Shown here: in pieces, positions 1-10,619 of the stretch | How the letters are laid out: every line of letters begins with the position of its first letter | Position numbering within the stretch: position 1 is the first letter of the stretch | Source of the DNA: Combretum micranthum | Taxonomy: Eukaryota > Streptophyta > Magnoliopsida > Myrtales > Combretaceae | NCBI GenBank assembly: GCA_024138025.1 | Contig: JAMXBD010002817.1 | Coordinates: 96,202 to 160,201, forward strand | DNA: 64,000 bases | Reading direction: 5' to 3' | Position numbers and translations under genes: made by a program | Notes under the pieces: generated by a model | What the model saw: only the letters and a program-made list of their open reading frames with translations | The model's database searches: none | What the model was told of the DNA's origin: nothing

Positions 1-474
1 GCATTCACAAACTTATATTCTCACTTTTACCTTGAAAATGTGTACATATGTCTTATCATTAACCCTAGTTTAACTTCTGTTTTGTTATATTTTGCTAAAT
101 TTTTGTTTAGCTAGATAATAGATAAAAAAAGGAGTACAGTAGATGCTCTTGATCCCAAGGAATACGACCTAATATTTTCTATGCTACTTTAGTAGGTGCA
201 CTTGCCTATGTTGGTGATTACAACCACAGTTAAACATAACTTATTAGTAATTTACGTAAATTTTTGAAAACTTCAACTTCATTTTTTGTAAAAATGATCC
301 GACCACACACACATAAATTATTAGTGACTAAAGGAATTTCAAAGTCTAGTAGCTACAAAGGATAAAATAACGGCGTAACTCATGGATTTAACAAGACCAA
401 TCTTTACCAAGGTCAAAATCAAGAGTGTAATTAACGAATTTCAGATGACCAATCTCTACCGAGGTCTCTTTCCC
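1..474. other. Unassigned left flank, possibly Athila 5' LTR
   Basis: No open frame or recognisable protein is seen. The stretch lies directly left of a short LTR element whose right flank (3149-3849) resembles Athila LTR sequence. It may be the left part of the same interrupted Athila LTR that ends near 8003. This is inference from position only. Confidence 0.3.
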
Positions 475-1264
475 TTATGGGAATCAAATTAGTTTGGATC
501 CTAAATCAATTACTCGAACTAAGACAAAAGACCGAGGCTTGTTGAATCAAAGGGAAAACATAACAAATGGAACGGATGAACAAATCTACTCAAAGCCGCG
601 TGGCCATTAGCACTAAAAACATCCTACACCAGCAGTGTTTACCTTCAATGCTGGCAACGAGGAACCCTAGGCCAGCAGCGTACCTAGTTGTCTTATCTCC
701 ATAAATTAGGCTTTAATGAGTCTTTATTATTATTTTAAATTATTACTCTTTAATTTCATATTTATTATTCTTTAATATCATTAGATTCCTTTCATATTAA
801 GATAATTAGATATAAAAAGTCCTTTTGTCATATTTAGTAGTCTTTATTATCTTTTTGGTCATTATTGTCATTAATTAGGTCTTTTGAGGAACTATTATAA
901 ATACCCCCTTTGTATTGGGACTCATAAGTTTTTGGCATATTGATAAACTTTTCCTTTATATTTGACTTTCAATTGTGAGAGCAAATTCAATTGTGTTCTT
1001 ATTGATCTTGTGATCGTGGCAAACATCCTGTTCTTATCAATCCTTTGGATTATGGCGAACAAACCGTGATCCCATTTTCGTGCATCATAACGGACTAGGG
1101 TTTGCGTAGCTCGATTGATTATGGTGCGTAATATCCGTCGTCAAGCCGTTCATATCCTTTTATTTCCTTACATCCAATTACAAAATCTAAAAAAAAATAT
1201 CATTTTTATCTGATCTGGTCAAGCCCTCAATTGAGATCACTGTGTCTAGGGTATTAGCATATCA
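475..1264 (+). repeat. 5' LTR of the short element
   Basis: It aligns along its whole length with 2361-3143, sharing the start TGGGAATCAAATTAG (478 and 2364), the block ATCTCCATAAATTAGGCTTT and the end GCATATCA. A TATA-like TATAAATA lies near 896-903. The terminal TG is TT here, while the right copy keeps TGAT. The ends were set by the flanking TTCCC duplication. Confidence 0.88.
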
Positions 1265-1269
1265 TCTTT

Positions 1270-1281
1270 TGGTATCAGAGC
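1270..1281 (+). other. Primer binding site, tRNA-iMet type
   Basis: TGGTATCAGAGC lies five bases after the end of the left LTR. It is complementary to the 3' end of plant initiator methionine tRNA, the usual minus-strand primer for many plant LTR elements. All 12 positions match. Confidence 0.9.
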
Positions 1282-1424
1282 ATCGGTTGTGACAAAGGGA
1301 CGATAAAAAATTTAAGTATTGTATTACGTAAAGCTTGGAGGCTAGGGTTTTGTCGTACACCAGAAGATTACACATCATGTTGAATAATTGTGTACGCAAA
1401 GGAGTTGGCATTATGGTAATAATC

Positions 1425-1815
1425 ATGTTAGAGGATGTCAAGGCTATCGCATTGATGGAAGATCCATAGAAGATCAATTACAGGAGTTACATACTATGAT
1501 AGCAAATCTTGCCACATAGTTGGAAGGGATGACAATAGGACAACTACCGAAGAATAATTCCCAAGCACCACTAACATTGATTAATCCACAGGTAGTACCT
1601 CAATCTATTGAGATGGATAACTATGAAGATTAGAAATTGGAATGCCATAGATGTTTGGGTTGAGGACACCTAGAGTATCAATATCCAAATGAGTATCCAG
1701 TCAAACTTGTCAATGCAGTTCCTGTATTTATCATAGATGAAGAAACTGAGAAGAAAGTGGAAGAACAAGAAACTTCTGTGATCATAGAAAAGTCTGTAGC
1801 ACTGGTGAAATAGAT
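1425..1815 (+). pseudogene. Gag C-terminal remnant with decayed zinc knuckle
   Basis: One frame reads through several stop codons as Gag-like peptide. The diagnostic part is 1643-1684, which reads C-H-R-C, L-G-stop, G-H, then Y in place of the last Cys. That is a CX2CX4HX4C nucleocapsid knuckle with one stop and a lost final cysteine. After it comes an acidic Glu/Lys-rich stretch. Gag would package element RNA into virus-like particles, but this copy cannot make it. The placement right after the PBS fits a shortened gag. The lineage is not assignable from this fragment. Confidence 0.6.
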
Positions 1816-1952
1816 ATAGCTTCTACAAATGAAGATTGTGAAATTGAAAATCACAAATTTAAAGCAAGGAATGAGGTTGTTGATGAGGAGATTGCAATGA
1901 TAAAGGATGAGGTTGTGGAAGAAATTGTTGAAGTAAAAGGAGTAAGAGTGAA

Positions 1953-2363
1953 TTGGATGGCCTTGAGAAAGCAGATGATGAGCTCTTACAGGTTCAAGTA
2001 GCTAATACAGTGGATCTAGTTGATAATGATATGCAATCACAAGAATATAACGTTTACGATTGGATTCTTGAGAATGCAATTGATAGGGCTAATGATACAT
2101 GGTTTGAATTATTTAGAGGATATGTGATTAGTGATGTGGATTGTGGAGCTGACAGGTCAAGAGCTTTTGGAGTCGATGTTGAGAGGCTTTGGGATCTACT
2201 TTTTCAGAGAGGATACATAAGGCTTGTTGCTACGTATGAGCATGGCATGGATGGGTGTTTTTATTTAAAACTGTTTGAGTTTTGCAGGTTTGTATTTGAC
2301 CCGAGTAAATCTCACTTCAATCAAGATTTGAGAGCCAATCTTCAACAGGTTCGAAGGGGATGA
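1953..2363 (+). CDS. Unrecognised 136-codon frame at the 3' end of the short element
   Basis: This is an open frame with no in-frame stop until TGA at 2361-2363, which is the first three bases of the 3' LTR. It starts at TTG. A stop at 1929-1931 lies just upstream in this frame, while the acidic gag-like reading continues in another frame, so a one-base frameshift near 1930 probably joins the two. The product would be acidic, with a Trp/Phe-rich middle (VYDWILENAI, TWFELFRGY) and an aromatic C-terminal half (GCFYLKLFEFCRFVFDP). I do not recognise a domain. It could be the tail of Gag, or a captured host fragment. Its openness contrasts with the stop-ridden gag just upstream. Confidence 0.45.
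   Translation: MDGLEKADDELLQVQVANTVDLVDNDMQSQEYNVYDWILENAIDRANDTWFELFRGYVISDVDCGADRSRAFGVDVERLWDLLFQRGYIRLVATYEHGMDGCFYLKLFEFCRFVFDPSKSHFNQDLRANLQQVRRG
2349..2360 (+). other. Polypurine tract of the short element
   Basis: GGTTCGAAGGGGA ends exactly where the 3' LTR begins with TGAT. The AAGGGGA core is the expected plus-strand primer position. Confidence 0.75.
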
Positions 2364-3143
2364 TGGGAATCAAATTAGCTTAGATTCGGAATCAACTACT
2401 TGAACTAACATAAAAGATCGAGGCTTATTGAATTAGAGGGAAAACATAACAAATGGAACGGATGAATAAATCCACTCAAAGCCGCATGGCCATTAGCATT
2501 AGAATCATCCTACACCGGCAGTGCTTACCTTCAACGCCGGCAGCATGGAACCTTACGCCGGTGGCATACCTGGCTGTCTTATCTCCATAAATTAGGCTTT
2601 AATGAGTCTTTATTATTATTTTAAATTATTACTCTTTAATTTCATGTTTATTAGTCTTTAATGTCATTAGATTCCTTTCACATCAAGATAATTAGATATA
2701 GAAACTCCTTTTGTCATATCTATTAGTCTTTATTATCTTTTTAGTCATTATTGTCATTAATTAGGTCTTTTTCGGAGCTATTATAAATACCTCCTTTTTA
2801 TTGAGACTCATAAGTTTTTGGCATGTCGATAAAGAAGTTTGTATTTGACTTTCAATTGTGAGAGCAAATTCAATTGTGTTCTTATCGATCTTGTGATCGT
2901 GGCGAACATCCTATTCTTATCAATCCTTGGGATTGTGATGAACAAACTGTGATCCCTATTTTCATGTGTCATAACGGATTAGGGTTTGCATAGCTCGATT
3001 GATTGTGGTGCATAATATCCGTCATCAAGATGTTCATATCCTTTTATTTCCTTGCATCCAATTACAAAATCCAAAAAAAGTCATCACTTTTATCCAATCT
3101 GGTTAAGCCCTCAATTGAGATCTCTGTGGTTTTAAGCATATCA
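2361..3143 (+). repeat. 3' LTR of the short element
   Basis: This is the second copy of the 475-1264 repeat. It keeps the TGAT start and ATCA end and is followed by TTCCC, the same five bases that precede the left LTR. Point differences and small indels from the left copy show that the insertion is not very recent. Confidence 0.88.
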
Positions 3144-3148
3144 TTCCC

Positions 3149-3849
3149 TCTTGTGAATGTCAGTGTGAATTAAAGACAACTTTTCCTAAATTTTCTTTAA
3201 TATATAACTAAAGGATGCCACATATGATAAGTCGTATATCTTGACTTCTAACCTTTAGAGAAGCGGCTCAAGTATAAAACACAACATACCTATTCAGACA
3301 AGGGGGTCTACATATGAATCTACACACCAATCCACACATATATATGTTCATCTTTTGTAACTTTTGTGAGAAGAGATTGTCCCAAGGTTGTATCTTGTAA
3401 TTTTTCTGAAAGAACTTGAGTAAAGGACAAGAAATCATGTTCATGTTGTTGTAAAGACTTCTATTGTTATAATTCAAAAGACATTTTCTTCTATTACTTC
3501 TTCTATGTTTTTATTGTTGACATCTCTGTATATTGTTTATGTTCAATGATGCTTCACCATGTTTGGATAGTAAGTTAGTGCTTACAATATCATATTAGCA
3601 TGAACTTGCACTTAAACTTGTTAATTTATGATAATTGTTATTTTTTAGTGAATTGAATTAATGAATCTAAGGCTGGTGTAGTGCATGACACTAACTTAAG
3701 ATAGATTTAGATAGAATATGTCGACGAACAATTCTATCAAATAGATTTAATTCATTAGAATGACTTATTCTTGATAATAGAGATATTATTAGGAAAGTTG
3801 TTGCATTTTCATGGGATTCGATATAATGTTATGATGTTAATGTGGTCCT
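3149..3849 (+). other. Probable segment of an Athila 5' LTR
   Basis: No coding potential is seen. The segment lies between the short element and solo LTR A. Once those two insertions are removed it is continuous with 7567-8003, which ends at an Athila primer binding site. I infer that it is part of that interrupted LTR. No second LTR copy was found to confirm this. Confidence 0.4.
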
Positions 3850-6800
3850 TGTCACGCCCCAAAGGGTACCCTAAACGCGACAGTCCACCACACGCAATAC
3901 TTAAACTTAAGTATGACCACCTTAGTCATCCCATAAGTTTACATATCGAGTGTAAGGTGTACTTTCACAACCTTTAGGAACACTTTGATTCGAGTAGTCT
4001 TAGAAAGCATACATAGCATTAAGAATATAAATCACATCAAGATAAATAGTTAAACTTTACAAAAGCCAAGGGGCATACCCCCGCCAAAATAATAGGAGTC
4101 TACATTGTTTAGCTCCAATTACACATATATGAATTCACATTAAAGAGATTTTCCTAGAAGTCCACGCCTACACTAGGTCCCGACTTCCTCAAAAGCTCTT
4201 TAATTCCATGTGATAAACCTGCACAAAATGTCCTCTCAGAACATCCAAAAATAGGAACGCTGCAACAAAAACTGTTGGGGTATAAGCTAATGCTTAGTGA
4301 GATTCATTTTCTTATCAAGCAACATGCCCGACCAAGCTAAATATCTATACAAGCAAGTTATAATTAAGCAACCATATGAATGCACAACCATATGACAAAC
4401 AAGCATATGACTTTCGGTCATAGTGAATGAATTTACGCCCTCCATTCGGGTTTGGGGTAGTTCATAAGTCATGCAACTACAATTCCAAAGTTGGTCCATA
4501 AGACATGCAACATTGTCCCAATCTTAAGTGGGTGGTCCATAAGACATGCAACCACAATTTTTAATGTTGGTTCATAAGTCATGCAACATAGTTTCATTAT
4601 TCGAATGGGGTGGTCCATAGTCATGGCGACCCTAGTCCCCTTTCATTAAAGACCCGCTGCCTCCCGAGTACACCTTTGTCCCACCAAAGACATACTCGAC
4701 AATGAATAAGACTCACTACTTGATATGCATGTACAATTTATTCATATAATCATGGATATTAATTAGATAATTTTAAAAGCGATCATACCGATTTCAGACA
4801 CTCGAAGTCTATACTAGTCATACAGAGTTTATTGCAACAAATCTTTGCCTCGATATACTTATCGTTCATTCATGCAAGTTTAGATCACCATTCAACCATA
4901 ATTTATCTTTGCCTAAGTCTAATGCCACTACTACTAACAAGCACATCCAAGAGCATAATTAATTGAGAAATGAATCACATGTCCATGTGGTGAAAAATCC
5001 ACTAGTCGTAATAGTCCTCGGGAAGTGGTAACCCGTCCTCCAATTCACCTAGGTACAAAGAATACCCTCAATGAGCATCTCTTATGAAGTTCTATTAAAC
5101 TTAACAATTTTATTTACTAAGTTCGTCAATTTCCGTCTAGGTTGAATCCTTAACTTGAAAAGGTCATATCTAACTCATTTTAACTCGGAATTTAGCTTAT
5201 AATATACCGATTTATACCTACTTCGAAAGAGCTATCCATTTCTAAAGTTAATTCAAACATTTAAGGTCATTTAGGGGTCGGAAACATACTGTACAGTAGG
5301 GTTACGAAAATTCCAGATTTTGAGCCTTTGTGAAAAATTTCCATATCTACTCCATTTAACTACTTAGGCCAATTTATTTTAGTCCTAAGCTTGCAAGGAG
5401 ATTCTCCAAACAAAATTAAGAGATTACATACTTATCTAATACCAAACATAAAGTTCAAAAGAAACTTCTAAGAATCCATATTCATAAAACCGAAATTCAC
5501 AAGTTGAAACTCATTGACTTGTTTTGAGTAATTCCTTTACTAAACTCACTTAGTTCAATGAAAATAATTTTTCCTATATTATGTATCATCAAAGCATTCC
5601 ATTTTCAATATAAAATACTTGTTTTGAGATCAAAAAGAAGGTTTTCAAAGTTGGTCTCCTCATAATTACGAATTTCCACTTTGAAATTTACAATGAAAAC
5701 AAGACCTAGATTTTGTCTTCTACAAAGCACTTGATTTAAGCAATACTTTTAGGAAAACTCATTTAAACTTATGAAAATTCATTCCTTAAGATATCTATAC
5801 TAAGAGCCCTTTATATTTTTGTCTAAATCTTCATTTTAAGGTTGAATGATGGGTTCCAAAAATAGGTCTTGGTCTTGATCCGAATTTTCATAAATTTATT
5901 TTGGACATATCTCTTGAGAAAATTCATCAAAACTCATGAAAAACAACCCATTACATATTATATCCTAAGAACCCTTCATTTCTTGAATAAAATCCTCATT
6001 TGTGAGTTGAAAAACATGTTTTTATTTTGGATCTTTGTCTTGATCCGAAAATACAATTTTTGTTTTTGAAAATAAACTTTGAAAATCAACTTTGATTCTT
6101 GTAAGATGAAGCCTTGATGATATACATCCATCAAACCTTCATTTTCTTAACAAAAGCTTCCATTTTAAGACTTGAAAGAGGGTTTTTAAAATAGGGCATT
6201 GACAAGTTACGAATTTTTCTTTTTCATTCCAACTTGAATCTAAGATCTACTCAATATATAACCATGAAAGCATAAGAAAAACTTAGTAGTAGGCCTTAAA
6301 CTTCTAGATCTACACATAAACATAACTAAAGCTTGATAAAACTCTAGATCTACAAGCTATCACAAAAACAAGAAGATAAACAAGCCTTCCATATAACAAA
6401 AATACTAAGAACAAAAGAGATCTTCATCTAGAGGAGTGTTTCACTTCTTGGCATCATCATCCATAGCCTTTTAAGCTTGTGGAATGTCCTTTGATGCATG
6501 AAACATCCATGGTATCATCCTAGAACATCTTATAAGAGCTAAAAGGGAGAGATTACCTCAAATAATTGTAAGAAATATATGTGGAAGCAAGAAAGAAAAA
6601 TGGGGACAGCTTGTTTTCAAGAAGAAAAGGCAAGGAAGAAGAGGAAAAGAGAGGGAAAAAGAGAGAGGAAAAATATAGGGTTTGTAAAAATGAAAGAGAG
6701 AGAGAATAAGATCCTTAAATAGAGATGTAAGAGTGTTAAATAAATTTAAAAAAAATAGAACTTGCAGCTGCAACAAGGGGAGGGCTGGTCGTGATTTGTA

Positions 6801-7561
6801 GTGTGGTGTAGGGGGTGGTTTTGTTTGATTTTAACTTGTATTTTGAAAGTGTAACAAATTACATCCATTTGTAACTAAAAGAGACTTTTAAAATATCAAG
6901 TAAATAATTAAAAATAATGAAAAGTGGCTAATTTTATGGTGAATGGGCAGCTGCAATTTTGGGAAGAGGAGTGTAAGAAAAAGCAAAAGAGACATAATAA
7001 TGTGTAGTAATGATAATGTATGTGTACTTGAGGTATGGGTTGATAAAGTGACTTTTTGAATAGAAAATTTATAAATTAATTAAGAAAAATATTTTTATTA
7101 AGTAGCAGAATTTTTATGATTTAAATAAAATAATCAATTAAATTATTTTTAGAAATTTAACAATTTAGTTACCGGTAAGAGTAAAATAAGCTTATATGAG
7201 CTATAACTGATATTTTTAGAATCCGAAAAATTCTAAACTTGATATTTTTGAAATCCTTATAAAAATACGAGTCTAAAAATATTAAAGATATATTTTTAAT
7301 TTTCCGAGCCCCGGGACACGCTTTCCAAAGCAGTATCCAAACGGGTTCGAAATAAGCCGAAATTGAACCGATCTGATATTTTTAATAATTCAAATATTAT
7401 TACGGACTATTCTAAACACTTTAATTATTTTTCGACTCCTCGATTTACGAACTCGGGTTTTCAGGATCTAAACTGTAGGGTTTTACTCAAGATCGGTTGA
7501 CTTAAGGTCTCCGGTAGACTTTCCGGCTTAAGGTTTAGGGCTTAGAAAACAGGGGTTTACA
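3850..7561 (-). repeat. Solo long LTR A (3.7 kb, Tekay/Del-like)
   Basis: Read on the minus strand it begins TGTAAACCCC at 7561 and ends GGGGCGTGACA at 3850. Perfect 5-bp duplications GTCCT flank it (3845-3849 and 7562-7566), so it is a complete solo LTR left after LTR-LTR recombination. It carries the family's internal landmarks. A G4-N-C4 hairpin-like motif lies about 220 bp from the 3' end (near 4070-4082) and a CACTAAGC-type motif about 430 bp from it (near 4280-4300). Small frames inside, such as 6558-6776, are not genes. It is inserted in probable Athila LTR sequence. Confidence 0.88.
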
Positions 7562-7566
7562 GTCCT

Positions 7567-8003
7567 AATTGGTTGTTAAATTAGAAGAGATTCTACACAA
7601 TTATGAATAGAAGTAAGTAATTCAGAGAAGAATACTTACAGAATAGTAAATTCCTATAGATAATGATTATTGGGATAACATCTATGAAAAACTCATGCAA
7701 TGTGGTCAAATAAGTCTGCTTGCTACTACAATATTGTGAATTGTTTTGTAGCCATTGTTTTAGTTGTAATTCATCTATGGATTAGTATAATTTTGTTAGC
7801 AAATTTAGAGTCTTAACTCATAATCACCCACAAATTTGGTTTGATAGATAATAGGAAAATCTTTTAGTACTAATGCTTGCAACGTTTCTACTGGAGATGA
7901 CCCTATACTATAAAATGATAGGTGTACTTGCTTGTCAAAATTGAGTTAGGATTATAGGTTATAAATTATTAAAACTGGGAAGCCATAAAAGTTGGTCGAT
8001 CAA
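7567..8003 (+). repeat. 3' part of an Athila 5' LTR
   Basis: The segment lies immediately upstream of an Athila-type primer binding site. Its last portion has the typical layout of an Athila LTR end, with a 'GGAGATGACCC' stretch followed by 'GATCAAGTTTTT' before the PBS. No protein is encoded. The corresponding 3' LTR was not found with confidence. Confidence 0.5.
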
Positions 8004-8007
8004 GTTT

Positions 8008-8025
8008 TTTCACCATTGTTAGGGA
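8008..8025 (+). other. Decayed primer binding site, tRNA-Asp type
   Basis: TTTCACCATTGTTAGGGA aligns with the Athila PBS TGGCGCCGTTGCCGGGGA, the complement of plant tRNA-Asp. Five of the seven differences are C-to-T or G-to-A transitions, and all three CpG sites are lost. Confidence 0.65.
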
Positions 8026-8121
8026 CCAACGTCATTAGGAAATCTAAAATTCCTATGCATTTAGCTTTTTTTTTTTTTTAAATTTGTGCTAACCTTAATT
8101 TATTTTTTGATTTGCAGTTTT

Positions 8122-9650
8122 ATGACAAGAAACAACATATCCAAACTTGTTGATTTCAATCATGAACCCAAGAGAACGCTTAGGAGTAATTTTTTAGAGA
8201 TCTAAGAAATTATCGAAAGGTCACCTCCTTGTATCAGAAGAGAGAAACCAAAGTCTTCAAAGATGGAAAATGTATTTAGAGATTCTCCAACAACTGATGC
8301 TGTATTGAACCTAAATGGCAGAGTGGAACAAGTCTTACCTCTAAATACCTAAAGGGAATGGGAATGAAGTGCCCCCAAGGAATGAGCCAAGAGTGAATCT
8401 ACTTGTGGCTTAAAGGACAACGTTGAATTATTGTATGCCCATAATAGATGGGAGCAACACAAGTATTGCCAAACCAAGGGTTACAGTAATAACTTTGAAA
8501 TCAAGCCAAGTATGATCCAAATGGTGCAACAGTATGCCCAGTTTTATGAGTTTTGGTGATGAGGATCCCAATACCCACTTGTAGCAATTCTTTAAGATAA
8601 GTGATACATTCAAGATCAGTAAAGCCTCAAAAGATCTTATTTTTCTCAGATTATTCCCATTTTCCTTGAGGAGAAATGCCAAAAAGTTGCTAAATGTGCT
8701 TCTTAGAAACTCCATCACTACTTGGCAAGAGATGACGTATCAGTTCATGAGAAAATATTTTCCACCTTTAAGAATTGAAAAAACTAAGGGCAGATATCTC
8801 ATCATTTGGGCAAATGGACTCAAAAACCCTATATGAAGCATGGGAAACATGGAAGGAACCGTTAAGAAGGTGTCCCCATCATGGACTCCTGGAGTAGCAT
8901 TAAGTTCAAACCTTTTCCAACGGTCTGAACTACTCTACCAAGCAATTCATTGATGCAACTACTAACAAAAGCCTTAATCACAAATCGATTGAATTGTGCC
9001 TCTAGTTGTTTGAAGACATGGCCAATGACCACTATCGGTGGTCACCAATAAGGTTTAAGGACAAAAAGCCAACAAAGATATATGAATTGGATGCTACCAC
9101 AGCCCTAGCTCACAAAGTAGAGGCATTAGCCAAGAAGATTGATAACCTGACCATGTCTAAAGGGAGATCACTAGTAGTGGTTGATTATGCCTATGCAAGA
9201 ACTTCTAAAGTTGAGTAGATGAAGCAAAGTTGACTATATGAGAAACCTGATAAAGGCAAGGAAGGACCCTTTCGATAACACATACAATGTGGGTTAGAGA
9301 AAACACCCCAATTTTCAGATGAGGTAATAACACTAGGCGGAATTCAAATGCACCTCTTCCTTGATGTCAAAGGCAAATTCCACCGATTTAGAACAAACAA
9401 GGTTTCTTAGAAGAAATGTTGAGTCAGTTCATCAAATCATCTAAAGCAAGGCATCAAGAAACTGAGACATCTTTAAGGAATTAGGAAGCTTCCATCCACA
9501 ATTTATAGAATCAAATGCGGCATATTGCCAAGTTGATCACTGAGAGAGTCCTAGGTTCTTTGCTGTGAAATATAAAGACAAATTCAAAGGAAAAAGTGAA
9601 AGCCATCACACTTAGAAGTGGTAGAGAGTTAACTACTTCTAAGAGAGTTT
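8122..9650 (+). pseudogene. Athila-lineage gag remnant
   Basis: The reading starts with an ATG at 8122 (MTRNNIS) and matches Athila Gag in order, but with several stops and frameshifts. Recognisable pieces are a DSKTLYEAWETWK-like stretch, then RRCPHHGL, then VQTFSNGLNYSTKQFID, then FEDMANDHYRWSPIR (9006 onward, the longest open piece at 70 codons). Near 9590-9640 comes KAITLRSGRELTT, the conserved Gag-protease junction motif of Athila. Gag would form virus-like particles. The order gag-PR-RT-RH-IN continues downstream. The gag at 51.4-52.7 kb is a relative that shares the FEDMANDHY motif. Confidence 0.85.
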
Positions 9651-9968
9651 AACATAAAGAGAAGAGTGAAGGGATAGAAATTAGGCGACAAGAAAATCCG
9701 ATGAGGGTTTCAGATAAGAAGGAATTACTAGCTACAATTAATGAACATAAGCTATTGCTACCCTATCCCTCTAGATTGAGGAAGGAAAAGGATGATGAGC
9801 AATATAAGTTCTTAGAACCTTTTAAACAATTGCATATCACCTCCTTCTAATGGAAACCTTAGGCTAAATCCTTATGTGTGCAAAATTCTTGTAGGAATTA
9901 CTATCAAACAAAGGAAACTAGAAGAAAACTCTACAGATACTCTTAATAGATAGAGCTCTGCAGTTATT

Positions 9969-10514
9969 TTGAATAAGTTACCAAGGAAACTTAAGGATTT
10001 TGGTAACTTTACCATTCTTTGTTTGATAGGGCACTTACCAGTTGAGAGGGCATTGGTAAACCTTGGAGCTATCATCAACCTCATGCCTTACAATCTATTC
10101 AAGAAATTAAATTTGGGAGAGCCCAAGACTACTAAGATGAGTCTCCAACTGGTACATAGGTCAATGAGATTCTAAAGTGGAGTAGTAGAGGATATACTTG
10201 TCAAGGTGCATGCTTTCATTTTTCCAGTAGATTTTGTAATTCTTGATATGGATGAAGATGTTAAGGTCCCCCTCATTCTAGGAAGGCCATTCTTAGCAAC
10301 AATTGGAGCGGTGATTTGTGTGAAGGATGGAAAGTTGGTTCTTTGCATTAGGAGTGAGAAAATGGTGATCAAGATGCTTGATGTTTTCAAAAGGTCAATG
10401 AGCAATGATGATGAGTGTTTCGCTATTGACATGTTTGATATAACTGTTTCTGATTTTGTGCAGGATGTTGTAAGCAAGGAAATGCTAGAGTTATGCTTAA
10501 CAAAAAGGAATTAG
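9969..10514 (+). pseudogene. Athila aspartic protease remnant
   Basis: Two open pieces (9969-10175 and 10206-10514) in one frame are separated by a stop. They cover the Athila protease region: LPRKLKDFGNFTI at the start, LVNLGAIINLMPYNLFKKL around the active site, FPVDFVILDMDED, and ILGRPFLATIGAVI with the conserved ILGRPFL block. The catalytic Asp of the DLGA-type motif is replaced by Asn (codon AAC at 10059-10061), so the enzyme would be dead even without the stop. The protease would process the Gag-Pol polyprotein. This is one of the better preserved parts of the element. Confidence 0.85.
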
Positions 10515-10619
10515 TTAAAGGATGTTGATGACGTCATAGAAGTGGCTACTTAGTTAGAAGTGTTTATTGAGAAAAAGAAGTATATAGGGGTTGAGGGTAA
10601 CATTGGTTGAAGCCCTCAG

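Larger units (their letters stand above)
475..3143 (+). mobile_element. Short non-autonomous LTR retrotransposon (2.67 kb)
   Basis: Two direct repeats of about 0.79 kb (475-1264 and 2361-3143) enclose 1.1 kb. The flanks carry a perfect 5-bp target duplication TTCCC (470-474 and 3144-3148). The LTR ends are TGAT and ATCA, with TG changed to TT in the left copy. A tRNA-iMet primer binding site follows the left LTR after 5 bp, and a purine tract precedes the right LTR. Inside are a decayed gag zinc knuckle and a 136-codon frame, but no protease, reverse transcriptase, RNase H or integrase. It is therefore a complete insertion that must have moved with proteins supplied in trans. It is larger than a classical TRIM and small for a LARD. 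It probably sits in an Athila LTR. Confidence 0.9.

Noticed and set aside
6558..6776. 72-codon frame rich in Leu/Phe/Ser.
   Set aside because: It lies in the pyrimidine-rich U3/leader part of solo LTR A on the LTR's sense strand, with no equivalent frame in B, C or D.
7343..7353. GGGTTCGAAAT resembles a tRNA or SINE B box.
   Set aside because: No A box or cloverleaf can be formed around it, and the block is a conserved part of the long-LTR U3 on the opposite strand.
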